A stretch of DNA of 7,787 nt from Sphingomonadales bacterium (lineage in GTDB: Bacteria > Pseudomonadota > Alphaproteobacteria > Sphingomonadales > Sphingomonadaceae), in NCBI GenBank assembly GCA_025360285.1, contig JANYCM010000036.1, positions 1 through 7,787 on the forward strand, written 5' to 3'. Every line of letters begins with the position of its first letter. Position 1 is the first letter of the stretch. Below are positions 1 to 6,500 of the stretch, piece after piece. The notes beneath the pieces are model-generated. The model was not told where the DNA came from and searched no databases. It saw only the letters and a program-made list of their open reading frames with translations. The position numbers and the translations under genes were made by a program.

Positions 1-2
1 TT

Positions 3-191
3 TTAACAATTGATTCATATTATTTATCATTATTAATAGAATATGGTTATTTAGCTTTGCCGCTTTTTATAGTGATGTTCGCGTCTCCTTTATTTATAGG
101 ATTAAATTTATTCAGTAAAGTGCGAGATTCCGAGGTCAGTTACATCAGAACCATCGTTCCTAATGCGCCGAAAAATAAAACAACAGTCTGA
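3..191 (+). CDS. C-terminal fragment of an O-antigen ligase/polymerase-type membrane protein (5' end outside window or missing)
   Basis: The frame is open from the left edge and stops with TGA at 189-191, giving 62 residues. It begins with TIDSYYLSLLIEYGYLAL and continues with a hydrophobic stretch ending near LFIGLNLF, then a charged segment with KVRDSEV. A dipeptide-rich 'T-I-D-x-Y-Y-L-x-L-L-x-E-Y-G' segment leading into a membrane helix is the usual C-terminal signature of Wzy/WaaL-type proteins. No start codon is needed because the gene enters from the left. Its last 52 bases lie on the opposite strand of the end of the leftward gene at 140-1051. Codons up to about 130-140 look authentic; the tail IRTIVPNAPKNKTTV is probably only read-through of the other gene's complement. 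It is strongly AT-rich, like the leftward gene. It could be the true 3' end of a separate convergent gene, or the displaced C-terminal part of the leftward gene. Confidence 0.6.
   Translation, partial: LTIDSYYLSLLIEYGYLALPLFIVMFASPLFIGLNLFSKVRDSEVSYIRTIVPNAPKNKTTV
123..150. other. Probable rearrangement (inversion or fold-back) junction inside an O-antigen ligase-type gene
   Basis: To the right of this point the minus strand encodes the N-terminal membrane helices of an O-antigen-ligase-like protein, breaking off at GALGTMVLM and a stop. To the left the plus strand encodes a C-terminal Wzy-type segment. The middle of the protein (usual conserved loop after the ninth helix) is not in the window. 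No insertion sequence, target-site duplication or long inverted repeat is visible at the junction. The exact breakpoint cannot be fixed: on the minus strand a one-base shift at the stop codon gives Val-Thr-Asp, which could fit a family continuation, so the break may lie nearer 130. Confidence 0.45.
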
Positions 192-1051
192 TAAAACTTC
201 CTACTATGAACAAGTTCGTGAATAATAAAAGGAAATACGAGAGCAAGATATTCAGCAAAATACAAACTAACAATAAATGTTCCACGAACACGATAAACAT
301 CTGTTCCAGCACGCGCTTGAACATCTCCAACTTTTTCGAGCAAGCCTTCGTCAACTCGTAGAAAAAATGGCAAATGATCGAGCCAGAAAACTCTCTGTAA
401 TTTATATTCCAAAATGCCCAGCAATACTAAGACCATTGTAGTCGCAACAAAAATCCTACTTAATTTACTAACAAAGCCCGTGTTCGAAGCAAGAACGGCT
501 GAAACCAAAAAGATCATCGTCCAGTATAGTTGGTTATTTACGTATTTTGGTAAAGATTGAGATTGATCCGTAGAAAATGCTAAAGACAAAGTTGTTAAAA
601 GCCAAAAACCCCAAAAAAGATATTTAATATATTTCGATGCATCGGTTCTTTCCTTAATAATATCGCGAAATGCCTGTGAAGAGGAATAGTTAAAAATGAA
701 AACCGCAAATATCGTAAACATTAAGATTCTAGCGGGATTAATCCACGGCAAGCCGGGAGCGTTAACGGCAACATAACTTGGCCAAAGAACATTCAGCGCC
801 ACAAACCACAACGTTAGACTTTGCAGTCTCGCTATCGGCATCCCGCCTATGTCTGGGAGTAGCCAAAGTGACAGTCCAAACAGCAGCAAAATGGGCGTGA
901 GCGGCACATAAATGATCTGCAACGGAAAGATGACACTCATTATACCGTAAATTGCTGCGATAAAAACGAGCGACAGAACAGAAAAGGTTCGAGCTACCGG
1001 TCCCAGTGGACGGCGCTGCTCATATGGCTTCAAGACTACGCTACCACTCAC
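140..1051 (-). CDS. O-antigen ligase/polymerase (Wzy/WaaL-like) membrane protein, truncated at the C-terminus
   Basis: The product is 303 residues and very hydrophobic, with about nine predicted membrane helices (near residues 22-40, 46-65, 78-95, 105-121, 143-160, 174-190, 198-214, 260-279 and 286-302). RVRGTF at 254-259, followed by a Tyr-Phe-Ala-Glu-containing helix, matches the conserved 'R-x-x-G-T-F' that precedes a helix in O-antigen ligases. These inner-membrane proteins join lipid-linked glycans in the periplasm. Family members are usually 400 residues or longer and have a large periplasmic loop and C-terminal helices; both are missing here, so the protein is probably inactive or the sequence is rearranged. 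I chose GTG at 1051 because GAGG lies five bases upstream; GTG at 1057 is also in frame but that GAGG would abut it. Base composition falls from about 55% GC near the start to about 30% near 600-660, unlike the GC-rich operon to the right. The C-terminal counterpart appears on the opposite strand at 3-191. Polymerase versus ligase cannot be decided. Confidence 0.7.
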   Translation of the reverse strand: MSGSVVLKPYEQRRPLGPVARTFSVLSLVFIAAIYGIMSVIFPLQIIYVPLTPILLLFGLSLWLLPDIGGMPIARLQSLTLWFVALNVLWPSYVAVNAPGLPWINPARILMFTIFAVFIFNYSSSQAFRDIIKERTDASKYIKYLFWGFWLLTTLSLAFSTDQSQSLPKYVNNQLYWTMIFLVSAVLASNTGFVSKLSRIFVATTMVLVLLGILEYKLQRVFWLDHLPFFLRVDEGLLEKVGDVQARAGTDVYRVRGTFIVSLYFAEYLALVFPFIIHELVHSRKFYQTVVLFFGALGTMVLM

Positions 1052-1116
1052 GGGCACCTCGTTCGGGAATCAAGCGCCTGACCATCGTCAGCTTTCTCTC
1101 TTTACGGGGTGACGAC

Positions 1117-1154
1117 CGCCGGCGCAAAAGCTTTTGCGCCGGCGCTGCGCCGGC
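1117..1154. repeat. Perfect 28-bp palindrome with overlapping alternative hairpin
   Basis: Bases 1117-1144 are a perfect palindrome centred on AAAAGCTTTT, with a CGCCGGCGC-type outer arm. A third copy of CGCCGGC at 1148-1154 can pair with 1138-1144 across a three-base CTG loop, so the second arm can pair either left or right, not both. It lies between two divergent genes. There is no T-run after the stem, and the A/T tract is in the centre rather than flanking, so a standard intrinsic terminator is unlikely. An operator for a dimeric regulator, a REP-like element or an mRNA leader structure remain possible. Confidence 0.6.
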
Positions 1155-1159
1155 ACGGC

Positions 1160-1188
1160 TTGACAGCCCCCCGGTGACTGCCGGCAAT
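1160..1188 (+). promoter_or_regulatory. Possible promoter of the rightward operon
   Basis: TTGACA at 1160-1165 is a perfect match to the sigma-70 -35 consensus. Seventeen bases downstream GGCAAT at 1183-1188 matches the -10 consensus at only three of six positions. If used, transcription would begin around the ATG at 1194, which has no visible Shine-Dalgarno sequence, so the first gene would be read from a leaderless or near-leaderless message. The evidence is weak because TTGACA can occur by chance. Confidence 0.25.
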
Positions 1189-1193
1189 GGCGC

Positions 1194-2042
1194 ATGGCCC
1201 GCACCCTTATTCTTGGTACCGACGGCGCGGTTGGCGCCTATCTGGCGCGGCTGCTCGATGCCCGCGGGCTGGCGCTGGCCACTATGGTTGGCGATACTGG
1301 CGGCGATGCGGCGGCGGACGCCAGCCACGCCCTGGGCATTGCCGACAGTATTGATGGTATCGCCGCCGCGGACCTTGCCGGCGAAATCGCCGCCGGTGCC
1401 TTTCCCGTCATCCACGCCATCGCCGCTGCCGATGCCGCGCGCCTTGCCGCCATCGACAGCGCCATTGCCGCCATGGCCGTGGCGGCGACACCAGCGCGCC
1501 TGTGCCTGACGGTCGATCGCGATCTGCTGGCGGCCAGCCCGGCGGTGCGCGACCAGGTGCGCCGGGTTGTGGCGCTGCGCCGCGATCATGGCCATTTTGC
1601 CGGCACCGCCATCCTGCATGCCCATGATTCGCGGCTGGGGCCGGGCGATTCGCTGTCCGCCTGCATCACCGGCACCGCCTTTCGCCTGTCGAAAGGTGAA
1701 GTGCTGCCGCCGCTCGACCTTGTCGAAACCGGGCCGCGCGATTGGGGCTGGACGCCCGAATATGTCGACGCCATCAGCCGGCTGCCGGCGCAGGCCGCAG
1801 CAGCGGATTTCGCTATCGGCAGCGGCCATGCGCTTTCGGTCGCCGACTTCACGGCGCATGCCTTTGAATTTTTCGGCCTTGATCCGCAGCCGCATGTCCG
1901 AATCACCACCGGGTCTGCCGCCGCCAGCGACACCATCGACCGCGCCGCCCTGAAGGCCCGAATTGGCTGGTCCGCGAGCACTTTCGGCCGCGATCTGGTG
2001 CGCGCCTTGTGCGAAGGTGCCGGGGATCGCGCCGCTGGTTGA
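1194..2042 (+). CDS. GDP-mannose 4,6-dehydratase-like NAD(P)-binding protein lacking the catalytic Tyr-Lys pair
   Basis: The 282-residue product belongs to the extended SDR family and most resembles GDP-mannose 4,6-dehydratase. The Rossmann glycine motif G8-x-x-G11-x-x-G14 sits in LGTDGAVGAYLARLL. The C-terminal half keeps family landmarks: a degraded FA-G-x-I-L-x-H segment at 135-145, RDWGWTPEYVDA at 182-193, the GSGHALSVADF stretch at 209-219, and a closing KARIGWS at 254-260. The catalytic region is eroded. Where the family has S-P-Y-x-x-x-K, this protein has SPAVRDQ (115-121), giving Tyr to Ala117 and Lys to Gln121; the upstream Thr/Ser-Glu pair is also not evident. Length is below the usual 320-370. 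Classical sugar-nucleotide dehydration is therefore unlikely; a regulatory, scaffold or divergent role is inferred. It opens the operon; ATG 1194 is the first plausible start and lacks a ribosome binding site. The next gene starts 79 bases after its stop. Confidence 0.8.
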   Translation: MARTLILGTDGAVGAYLARLLDARGLALATMVGDTGGDAAADASHALGIADSIDGIAAADLAGEIAAGAFPVIHAIAAADAARLAAIDSAIAAMAVAATPARLCLTVDRDLLAASPAVRDQVRRVVALRRDHGHFAGTAILHAHDSRLGPGDSLSACITGTAFRLSKGEVLPPLDLVETGPRDWGWTPEYVDAISRLPAQAAAADFAIGSGHALSVADFTAHAFEFFGLDPQPHVRITTGSAAASDTIDRAALKARIGWSASTFGRDLVRALCEGAGDRAAG

Positions 2043-2121
2043 GGCCAGGCAACAGCACCACCGCGATGGACCGGCGCGCGGCTTTGTGCCAGTGCCACTG
2101 CGCTTGCAGACCGGGACAAAG

Positions 2122-3084
2122 ATGATCGCAGCCCCAACCGACGGCCCTGCCGCCAGCGTCGACCCCGGCACCGGGACGCCGATACCGACCGCCGACTGGC
2201 TGCCCGCGGTGCAGCGTACCCTGTGGCGGCGGCGGTGGCTGCTGGCGCTGGGGGCGGCGATCGGGCTGTTCGCCGCGATCCTCTATCTGCGATCGGCCGA
2301 TTACAGCTATGCCGTCACCATGAAGGTCGCCCCGTCGCCGGCGTCGGCGCGCGATACCGGCGGCCTCAGCGCGCTCAGCGGCCTGGCCTCGCTGACCGGG
2401 ATCAGCATCGCCAGCGTGCCGGCGACCCCATTCCGCCTGTATCTGGAGGGCCTTTACACACGCGAAGTCGCCGATCGGCTGGCGCGCGACCCGGCCATTC
2501 TCACCGGTGCCTTTCCAAATGAATGGGATGCCGCCAACCGGCGCTGGCACCCCCCTGGCGGCATCGGCCCGGCGCTGCATGATGCGCTGTTCCTACTTGT
2601 CGGCGCGCCGGTGCGACCCTGGACGCCGCCAGGCGGCGAGCGTCTGCAGGATTTCATCATCGCCCATGTCGGCGTCGACCAGAACCCCCAGTCACCGGTC
2701 GTCACCATCGGGATCGACGCCGTGGACCGCGGCTTTGCCCGGCTCTTGCTCGCCCGCCTGCATGCCACCGTGGACACGATGCTGCGCGACAAGGCGCTGG
2801 ACCGCAGCAACCAGAATATCGCCTGGATCGATGCCCGGCTGGCGACGATGACGGTGGCCGACCACCGCCTTGCCCTGCTGTCGACGCGCAGTGACCAGCA
2901 GCAGAAACTGATGCTGGCCCGCAACCCGGCCGCCTATGCCGCCGAGCCCTTTGGCGCCATCACCAGCTCGGCCGCCCCCGTCCAGCCGCGGCAGATGCCG
3001 CTGCTGCTGCTGGGCCTGATGGCGGGCCTGGGCCTGGCGGCGCTGTTGGCACTGCTGGTGCCGCCGCGCCGGCGCACCTTATGA
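2122..3084 (+). CDS. Wzz-type polysaccharide chain-length determinant (co-polymerase), no kinase domain
   Basis: The product is 320 residues with the two-helix layout of Wzz/PCP proteins: a cytoplasmic N-terminus, a first membrane helix at about 39-56 after an Arg-rich WRRRW, a large periplasmic domain, and a second helix at about 292-313. Helix-rich sequence at about 225-265 (with many Arg, Asp and Gln) is likely the coiled stalk. The motif APVQPRQMP just before the second helix is the conserved Pro-rich entry seen in Wzz proteins. The tail after it is only seven or so residues (PPRRRTL), so the Walker-type tyrosine kinase domain of Wzc/ExoP is absent. Such proteins act with a Wzy polymerase to set chain length in the periplasm. 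ATG 2122 is preceded by GGGA at 2113-2116; a longer frame upstream to 1963 overlaps the previous gene and is unlikely coding. The stop overlaps the next start as ATGA (3081-3084), suggesting coupling. Confidence 0.8.
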   Translation: MIAAPTDGPAASVDPGTGTPIPTADWLPAVQRTLWRRRWLLALGAAIGLFAAILYLRSADYSYAVTMKVAPSPASARDTGGLSALSGLASLTGISIASVPATPFRLYLEGLYTREVADRLARDPAILTGAFPNEWDAANRRWHPPGGIGPALHDALFLLVGAPVRPWTPPGGERLQDFIIAHVGVDQNPQSPVVTIGIDAVDRGFARLLLARLHATVDTMLRDKALDRSNQNIAWIDARLATMTVADHRLALLSTRSDQQQKLMLARNPAAYAAEPFGAITSSAAPVQPRQMPLLLLGLMAGLGLAALLALLVPPRRRTL

Positions 3085-3890
3085 CGCTGCCGCGCATCAG
3101 CATCGTCACCCTGTCGTTCAACCAGGCGCGCTTCCTGGACGCCGCCATCCGATCAATCCTCGATCAGGGCTATGCCAACCTCGACTATATCATCGTCGAT
3201 CCGGGTTCGACTGACGGCAGCCGCGACATCATCGCCCGATACGCCCCGCGCCTCGCCGCCGTGCTGCTCGATCCCGACGATGGTCCCGCCGATGGCCTGA
3301 ACAAGGGTTTTGCCGCCGCCACCGGTGATATTTTCGGCTATATCAACGCCGATGACCTGTTGCTGCCCGGCGCTCTGATGGCCGTCGCGCGGCATTTCAC
3401 CCAGCAGGCGGCGATGGACGTGCTGTGCGGCAATGGCCTGTTGATCGACGCCGATGGCCAGGTGCGGCGGCGCATGACGACCAGCCGGTTCAGCCTGACC
3501 GGCTTTGCCCATGGCGCCATGACCTTTGTGCAACAGGCGAATTTCTTCCGCCGCCAGGCCTTTGCAGCGGCGAACGGCTTCAATGTCACCAACCACACCT
3601 GCTGGGATGCCGAACTGCTGATCGACATGGCGCTGGCCGGAGCGCGGGTCGTCAATGTCGGCGATCGGCTGGGCGCCTTTCGGCTCTATGGCGACAGCAT
3701 CACCGGCAGCGGCCGCCTTGCCGAGGCAATGCAGCGCGATCTCGCCCGCATCAGCGCCAAGGCGCTGGGCCGCCCGCCGCGCGCCAGCGACCGCCTTGCT
3801 GCGCCGCTCCATCTGCTCGGCCGCCGTCTCGCCAATCCGGCGGCAACGCTGGACGGTTTGCGCGCGCGCTTGCGGCACCGGACCGGCTGA
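3081..3890 (+). CDS. Family 2 glycosyltransferase
   Basis: The 269-residue product has a GT-A fold opening, PRISIVTLSFNQARFLDAAI, followed by VDPGSTDGS (39-47), which is the nucleotide-sugar binding 'D-x-G-S-x-D-G-(S/T)' stretch. NADD at 89-92 takes the place of the metal-binding DxD. CWDAELL at 174-180 carries a likely catalytic-loop Asp/Glu, and FRLYGDSIT at 200-208 is a common C-terminal signature. There is no membrane segment. It most likely adds one sugar to the lipid-linked repeat unit at the cytoplasmic face of the inner membrane; donor and acceptor cannot be read from the sequence. Start ATG overlaps the Wzz stop. The following Wzy-like gene begins four bases after its TGA. Confidence 0.88.
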   Translation: MTLPRISIVTLSFNQARFLDAAIRSILDQGYANLDYIIVDPGSTDGSRDIIARYAPRLAAVLLDPDDGPADGLNKGFAAATGDIFGYINADDLLLPGALMAVARHFTQQAAMDVLCGNGLLIDADGQVRRRMTTSRFSLTGFAHGAMTFVQQANFFRRQAFAAANGFNVTNHTCWDAELLIDMALAGARVVNVGDRLGAFRLYGDSITGSGRLAEAMQRDLARISAKALGRPPRASDRLAAPLHLLGRRLANPAATLDGLRARLRHRTG

Positions 3891-3894
3891 TCCC

Positions 3895-5331
3895 GTGGCA
3901 ATTGCCATCGTCTTGCTGTTGTTCGCCGCCATGGCGGTGCTGGTGGTGCTCAATCCACGCCGATCACTGCTGGTGGCGGTCTGGCTCATTCCCTGGACCG
4001 GGCTTTACGTCGATATCGGCCTGCAGGTCAGCGCCTATCAACTGGTGCTGGCGCCGCTGCTGCTCGTGACGATCCTGCGGCTGGCGCAACCGGGGCTGCG
4101 GCCGCTGCCGGTGGCTGCTGGTGGCCTGCTGGCGTTGTTCCTGCTGTATGTCGTCATCGCCTCGCTGTTGCAGATCGGCTATCTGCCCGGCTTGCGCATC
4201 GAAGGCGGCGGGCTGCGCGGGCCGACGGCGCGGGCCGCCGTGCAGATCATCATGTTCCTGTTCGGCATCAGCCCGGCGTTGCTGGTTCCCGTCATCCTGC
4301 GCACGGGAACGGACATCATCGCGCTGGGGCGGACCTATGTGCAATCTGTGCTGGCGCTGGCGGTGATCGGCTGGGGGCAGATGCTGGTCTGGTTTGGCAG
4401 CGGCAACAACCCGTTGCCGATCGGCATCGTCAATGTCTGGGCCGGCGGCAGCAACGCCGAAGGCCGGGTCGGCAGTTTCGGCTTTGGCGATCTGGCCATC
4501 TACCGGATGAACTCGCTGGCGCTGGAACCGCGCAACCTGGGGGTGGCGCTGGTCTTTGCCCTGCTGCTGATCCAGGCCCAGGCGCTGACGGCGCCGCGCC
4601 CCGGCGGCGTCCGGCTGTTCCTGGCCTGGGCGTTGCTGCTGGTGTCGGTGCTTGCCACATTTTCAACCAGCGCGATCCTGCTCTGGCTGGTCGGCACCGC
4701 CATATTGCTGCCGGCGTGCTGGCTGTTCAATGTGCCGGTGCGGCGGTCCCCGGCGGGTATCACCGCCGCTGTTGCCGCCGTCATCATGCCGGTGCTGTTG
4801 GGCATCGCCGCCGCCGAAGCCAGCGGCATTCCGGTCATCGACATCCTCGCCGAACGCACCATCGAACGGCTGGGCAGCGACGGTGCCGTCGAAGATTTCG
4901 ATCTCGCCATCCTGGGCTATCTGAATGTCCATCCGGAAGCCGCGGTCACCGGTACCGGGCTGGGCAACATCCATCTCTATGCCGGCCCTTACCTCGATCC
5001 GCTGTTCGCCATGTATGCCGAAAACAATGTCTTCGTCGCCAAGACACAGTATCTGCGCTTCATTTCCGAAATCGGCATCATTGGCCTGTTGCTGTTCTTT
5101 GCCTGGTATCTGCGCCTGCTGCGGCTCGCTGCCCGCGCCGCGCGCCCTGATGTCCGGATCGCGCCGGTGGTGCCAATGGCGGCGGTGGCGGTCACCATGT
5201 TCATGGCATCGAACCAGCTGGCGGCCGAAGTCTATATGCTGGCCGGGTCATTGGCGGTGATCCATGCGCTGGCGGCGCCGGCACGGCCCCGGAACGCCGT
5301 TGTGTCCGCCGCACTGACCGGGGCTGCCTGA
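3895..5331 (+). CDS. O-antigen ligase/polymerase (Wzy-like) polytopic membrane protein
   Basis: The product is 478 residues with about 11-12 predicted membrane helices and a large hydrophilic segment. The stretch RMNSLALEPRNLG (204-216) matches the conserved 'R-x-x-S-x-x-x-E-P' seen in exopolysaccharide polymerases, followed by FSTSA at 256-260. A periplasmic loop at about 310-390 includes GTGLGNI (353-359) and YAENNVFVAKTQYLRFISEIG, the Wzy_C-type segment. These proteins sit in the inner membrane and polymerise undecaprenyl-linked repeat units in the periplasm, or ligate them to an acceptor; the Wzz-like neighbour favours polymerase. The open frame extends upstream to 3655, inside the previous gene. 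I place the start at GTG 3895 because it begins directly with a hydrophobic helix and sits four bases after the preceding stop; ATG 3931 would be the next option. No strong ribosome binding site is visible. It ends in TGATG shared with the next start. It is not the same family as the AT-rich ligase fragment at 140-1051. Confidence 0.82.
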   Translation: MAIAIVLLLFAAMAVLVVLNPRRSLLVAVWLIPWTGLYVDIGLQVSAYQLVLAPLLLVTILRLAQPGLRPLPVAAGGLLALFLLYVVIASLLQIGYLPGLRIEGGGLRGPTARAAVQIIMFLFGISPALLVPVILRTGTDIIALGRTYVQSVLALAVIGWGQMLVWFGSGNNPLPIGIVNVWAGGSNAEGRVGSFGFGDLAIYRMNSLALEPRNLGVALVFALLLIQAQALTAPRPGGVRLFLAWALLLVSVLATFSTSAILLWLVGTAILLPACWLFNVPVRRSPAGITAAVAAVIMPVLLGIAAAEASGIPVIDILAERTIERLGSDGAVEDFDLAILGYLNVHPEAAVTGTGLGNIHLYAGPYLDPLFAMYAENNVFVAKTQYLRFISEIGIIGLLLFFAWYLRLLRLAARAARPDVRIAPVVPMAAVAVTMFMASNQLAAEVYMLAGSLAVIHALAAPARPRNAVVSAALTGAA

Positions 5332-6500
5332 TGGCGCTGCGGGTGATCCAGACCGTCGCCAGCATGGCCGAACGTCATGGCGGGCCAACGCGCAGCATCG
5401 GCGGTCTGTGCACGGCGCTGGCCCGCCAGGGTGCCGCCGTCACGCTGCTGACCGGCGACGCGCCGGGTGCTGCCGGGCTGTTGCTGCCCGATCCGGCACT
5501 GGTCACCAGCCGGTGCGTCGGCGGCAGGGGCCCGCGGCTGCCAGGCTTTGCCGCCGCGCTGGCGCCTTTCGCGGCCGGCGACGCCATCCTCCATGACAAT
5601 GGCTTGTGGAGCCCCGCCAACATCGCCGCGAGCGCCGCGGCCCGCCGCCAGCGCCTGCCGCTGGTGGTCAGCCCGCATGGCATGTTGGAACCCTGGGCAC
5701 TGCGCCGCAGCGCCGCGCGCAAGCGGCTGGCCTGGGCTCTGTATCAACGCCGCAACCTCGCTGGCGCCGCCGGCCTGGTCGCCACCGCCGCCCCGGAAGC
5801 CGCCAGCATCCGGGCCCGGATCGCCAATGTGCCGATGGCAACCATCGCCAATGGCATCGAAGCGCCGGCGCAGCCGCCCGATCGCCATGACCGGCTGACG
5901 GCGACCCGGCACCAGATCCTGTTCCTGTCGCGCTTGCACCCGGTCAAAAATCTGTCCGGGCTGATCAACGCCTGGGCGCAGATCGCCGGCCAGCCCGAAT
6001 TTGCCGCCTGGACCTTGCGCATCGCCGGCCCCGATGAAGTCGGCCAGCGCGCCGTCATCACCGCGCTGTCGGCACGGCTGCGGCTGGGCGACCGGCTGAT
6101 CATCGATGGCGCCGTGCCCGAAGCCGGCAAGGCCGCAGCGCTGGCCGCCGCCGACCTGTTCATCCTGCCAAGCTTTTCGGAAAATTTCGGCATCGTCGTC
6201 GCCGAAGCGCTGGCGCACGGCGTGCCGGTGATCGCGGCACACGGCACGCCCTGGGCGGCGCTTCCGGCGCTGGACTGCGGCTGGCATGTTGCCCCCGATG
6301 CCGACAGCCTCGCCGCCGCCATGGCCAGCGCCATGCGGCTGTCCCCTGCCGAACGCGCCGCGATGGGCGGGCGCGGCCATGCCCATATCCGCGCCAGCTT
6401 TGGCTGGGACGCCATCGCCGCCCGGATGCTGGCCTTTTACGACTGGCTGCGCTGCGGCGGCACCGTGCCGGACTTTGTCGATCCGGGCCAGCGCGCCTGA
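5331..6500 (+). CDS. GT4 family glycosyltransferase
   Basis: The 389-residue product has a GT-B layout. The N-terminal domain starts with RVIQTVASMAERHGGPTRSI; the HGGPTRS loop (16-22) is the typical glycine-rich acceptor/donor region, and SPHGMLEPWALR at 114-125 is a familiar GT4 segment. The C-terminal domain opens with FLSRLHPVKN (198-207), whose Arg201 and Lys206 are in the usual phosphate-binding positions, and ends with the E-x7-E pair E284 and E292 in SENFGIVVAEALAHGVPVIA. Retaining sugar transfer from a nucleotide sugar is expected on the cytoplasmic side. Specificity is not readable. The start overlaps the previous stop by one base (TGATG at 5329-5333), and the stop overlaps the next start in the same way, so it is part of the same transcription unit. 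Confidence 0.9.
   Translation: MALRVIQTVASMAERHGGPTRSIGGLCTALARQGAAVTLLTGDAPGAAGLLLPDPALVTSRCVGGRGPRLPGFAAALAPFAAGDAILHDNGLWSPANIAASAAARRQRLPLVVSPHGMLEPWALRRSAARKRLAWALYQRRNLAGAAGLVATAAPEAASIRARIANVPMATIANGIEAPAQPPDRHDRLTATRHQILFLSRLHPVKNLSGLINAWAQIAGQPEFAAWTLRIAGPDEVGQRAVITALSARLRLGDRLIIDGAVPEAGKAAALAAADLFILPSFSENFGIVVAEALAHGVPVIAAHGTPWAALPALDCGWHVAPDADSLAAAMASAMRLSPAERAAMGGRGHAHIRASFGWDAIAARMLAFYDWLRCGGTVPDFVDPGQRA

Noticed and set aside
160..354. 64-codon hydrophobic minus-strand frame
   Set aside because: It is a second frame of the AT-rich ligase gene; hydrophobicity comes from T-rich codons, and the main frame has family motifs.
1117..1144. Palindrome as an intrinsic terminator
   Set aside because: No T-run follows the stem on either strand, and the position between two divergent starts makes a terminator unlikely.
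1963..2121. Upstream extension of the Wzz-like frame
   Set aside because: It overlaps the end of the GMD-like gene, has no membrane or Wzz signature, and ATG 2122 leads directly into a normal Wzz N-terminus.
1041..2171. 376-codon open frame on the minus strand opposite the GMD-like gene
   Set aside because: It is a high-GC shadow: composition is Gly/Arg/Ala/Gln-rich with no recognisable domain, while the plus-strand frame has clear SDR motifs.
3000..3060. CTG/GGC-rich short repeats
   Set aside because: They encode the Leu/Gly-rich second membrane helix of the Wzz-like protein, so they need no separate explanation.
3655..3894. Upstream extension of the Wzy-like frame
   Set aside because: It lies inside the GT2 gene in another frame and reads as Arg/Ala/Pro-rich nonsense; the hydrophobic protein begins at GTG 3895.
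3153..3989. 278-codon open frame on the minus strand opposite the GT2 gene
   Set aside because: It spans two real plus-strand genes, has no domain and is explained by the codon bias of the GC-rich strand.
5232..6386. 384-codon open frame on the minus strand opposite the GT4 gene
   Set aside because: Low-complexity Gly/Arg/Gln-rich sequence with no family motif; the plus-strand GT4 has the E-x7-E and HGGPT landmarks.
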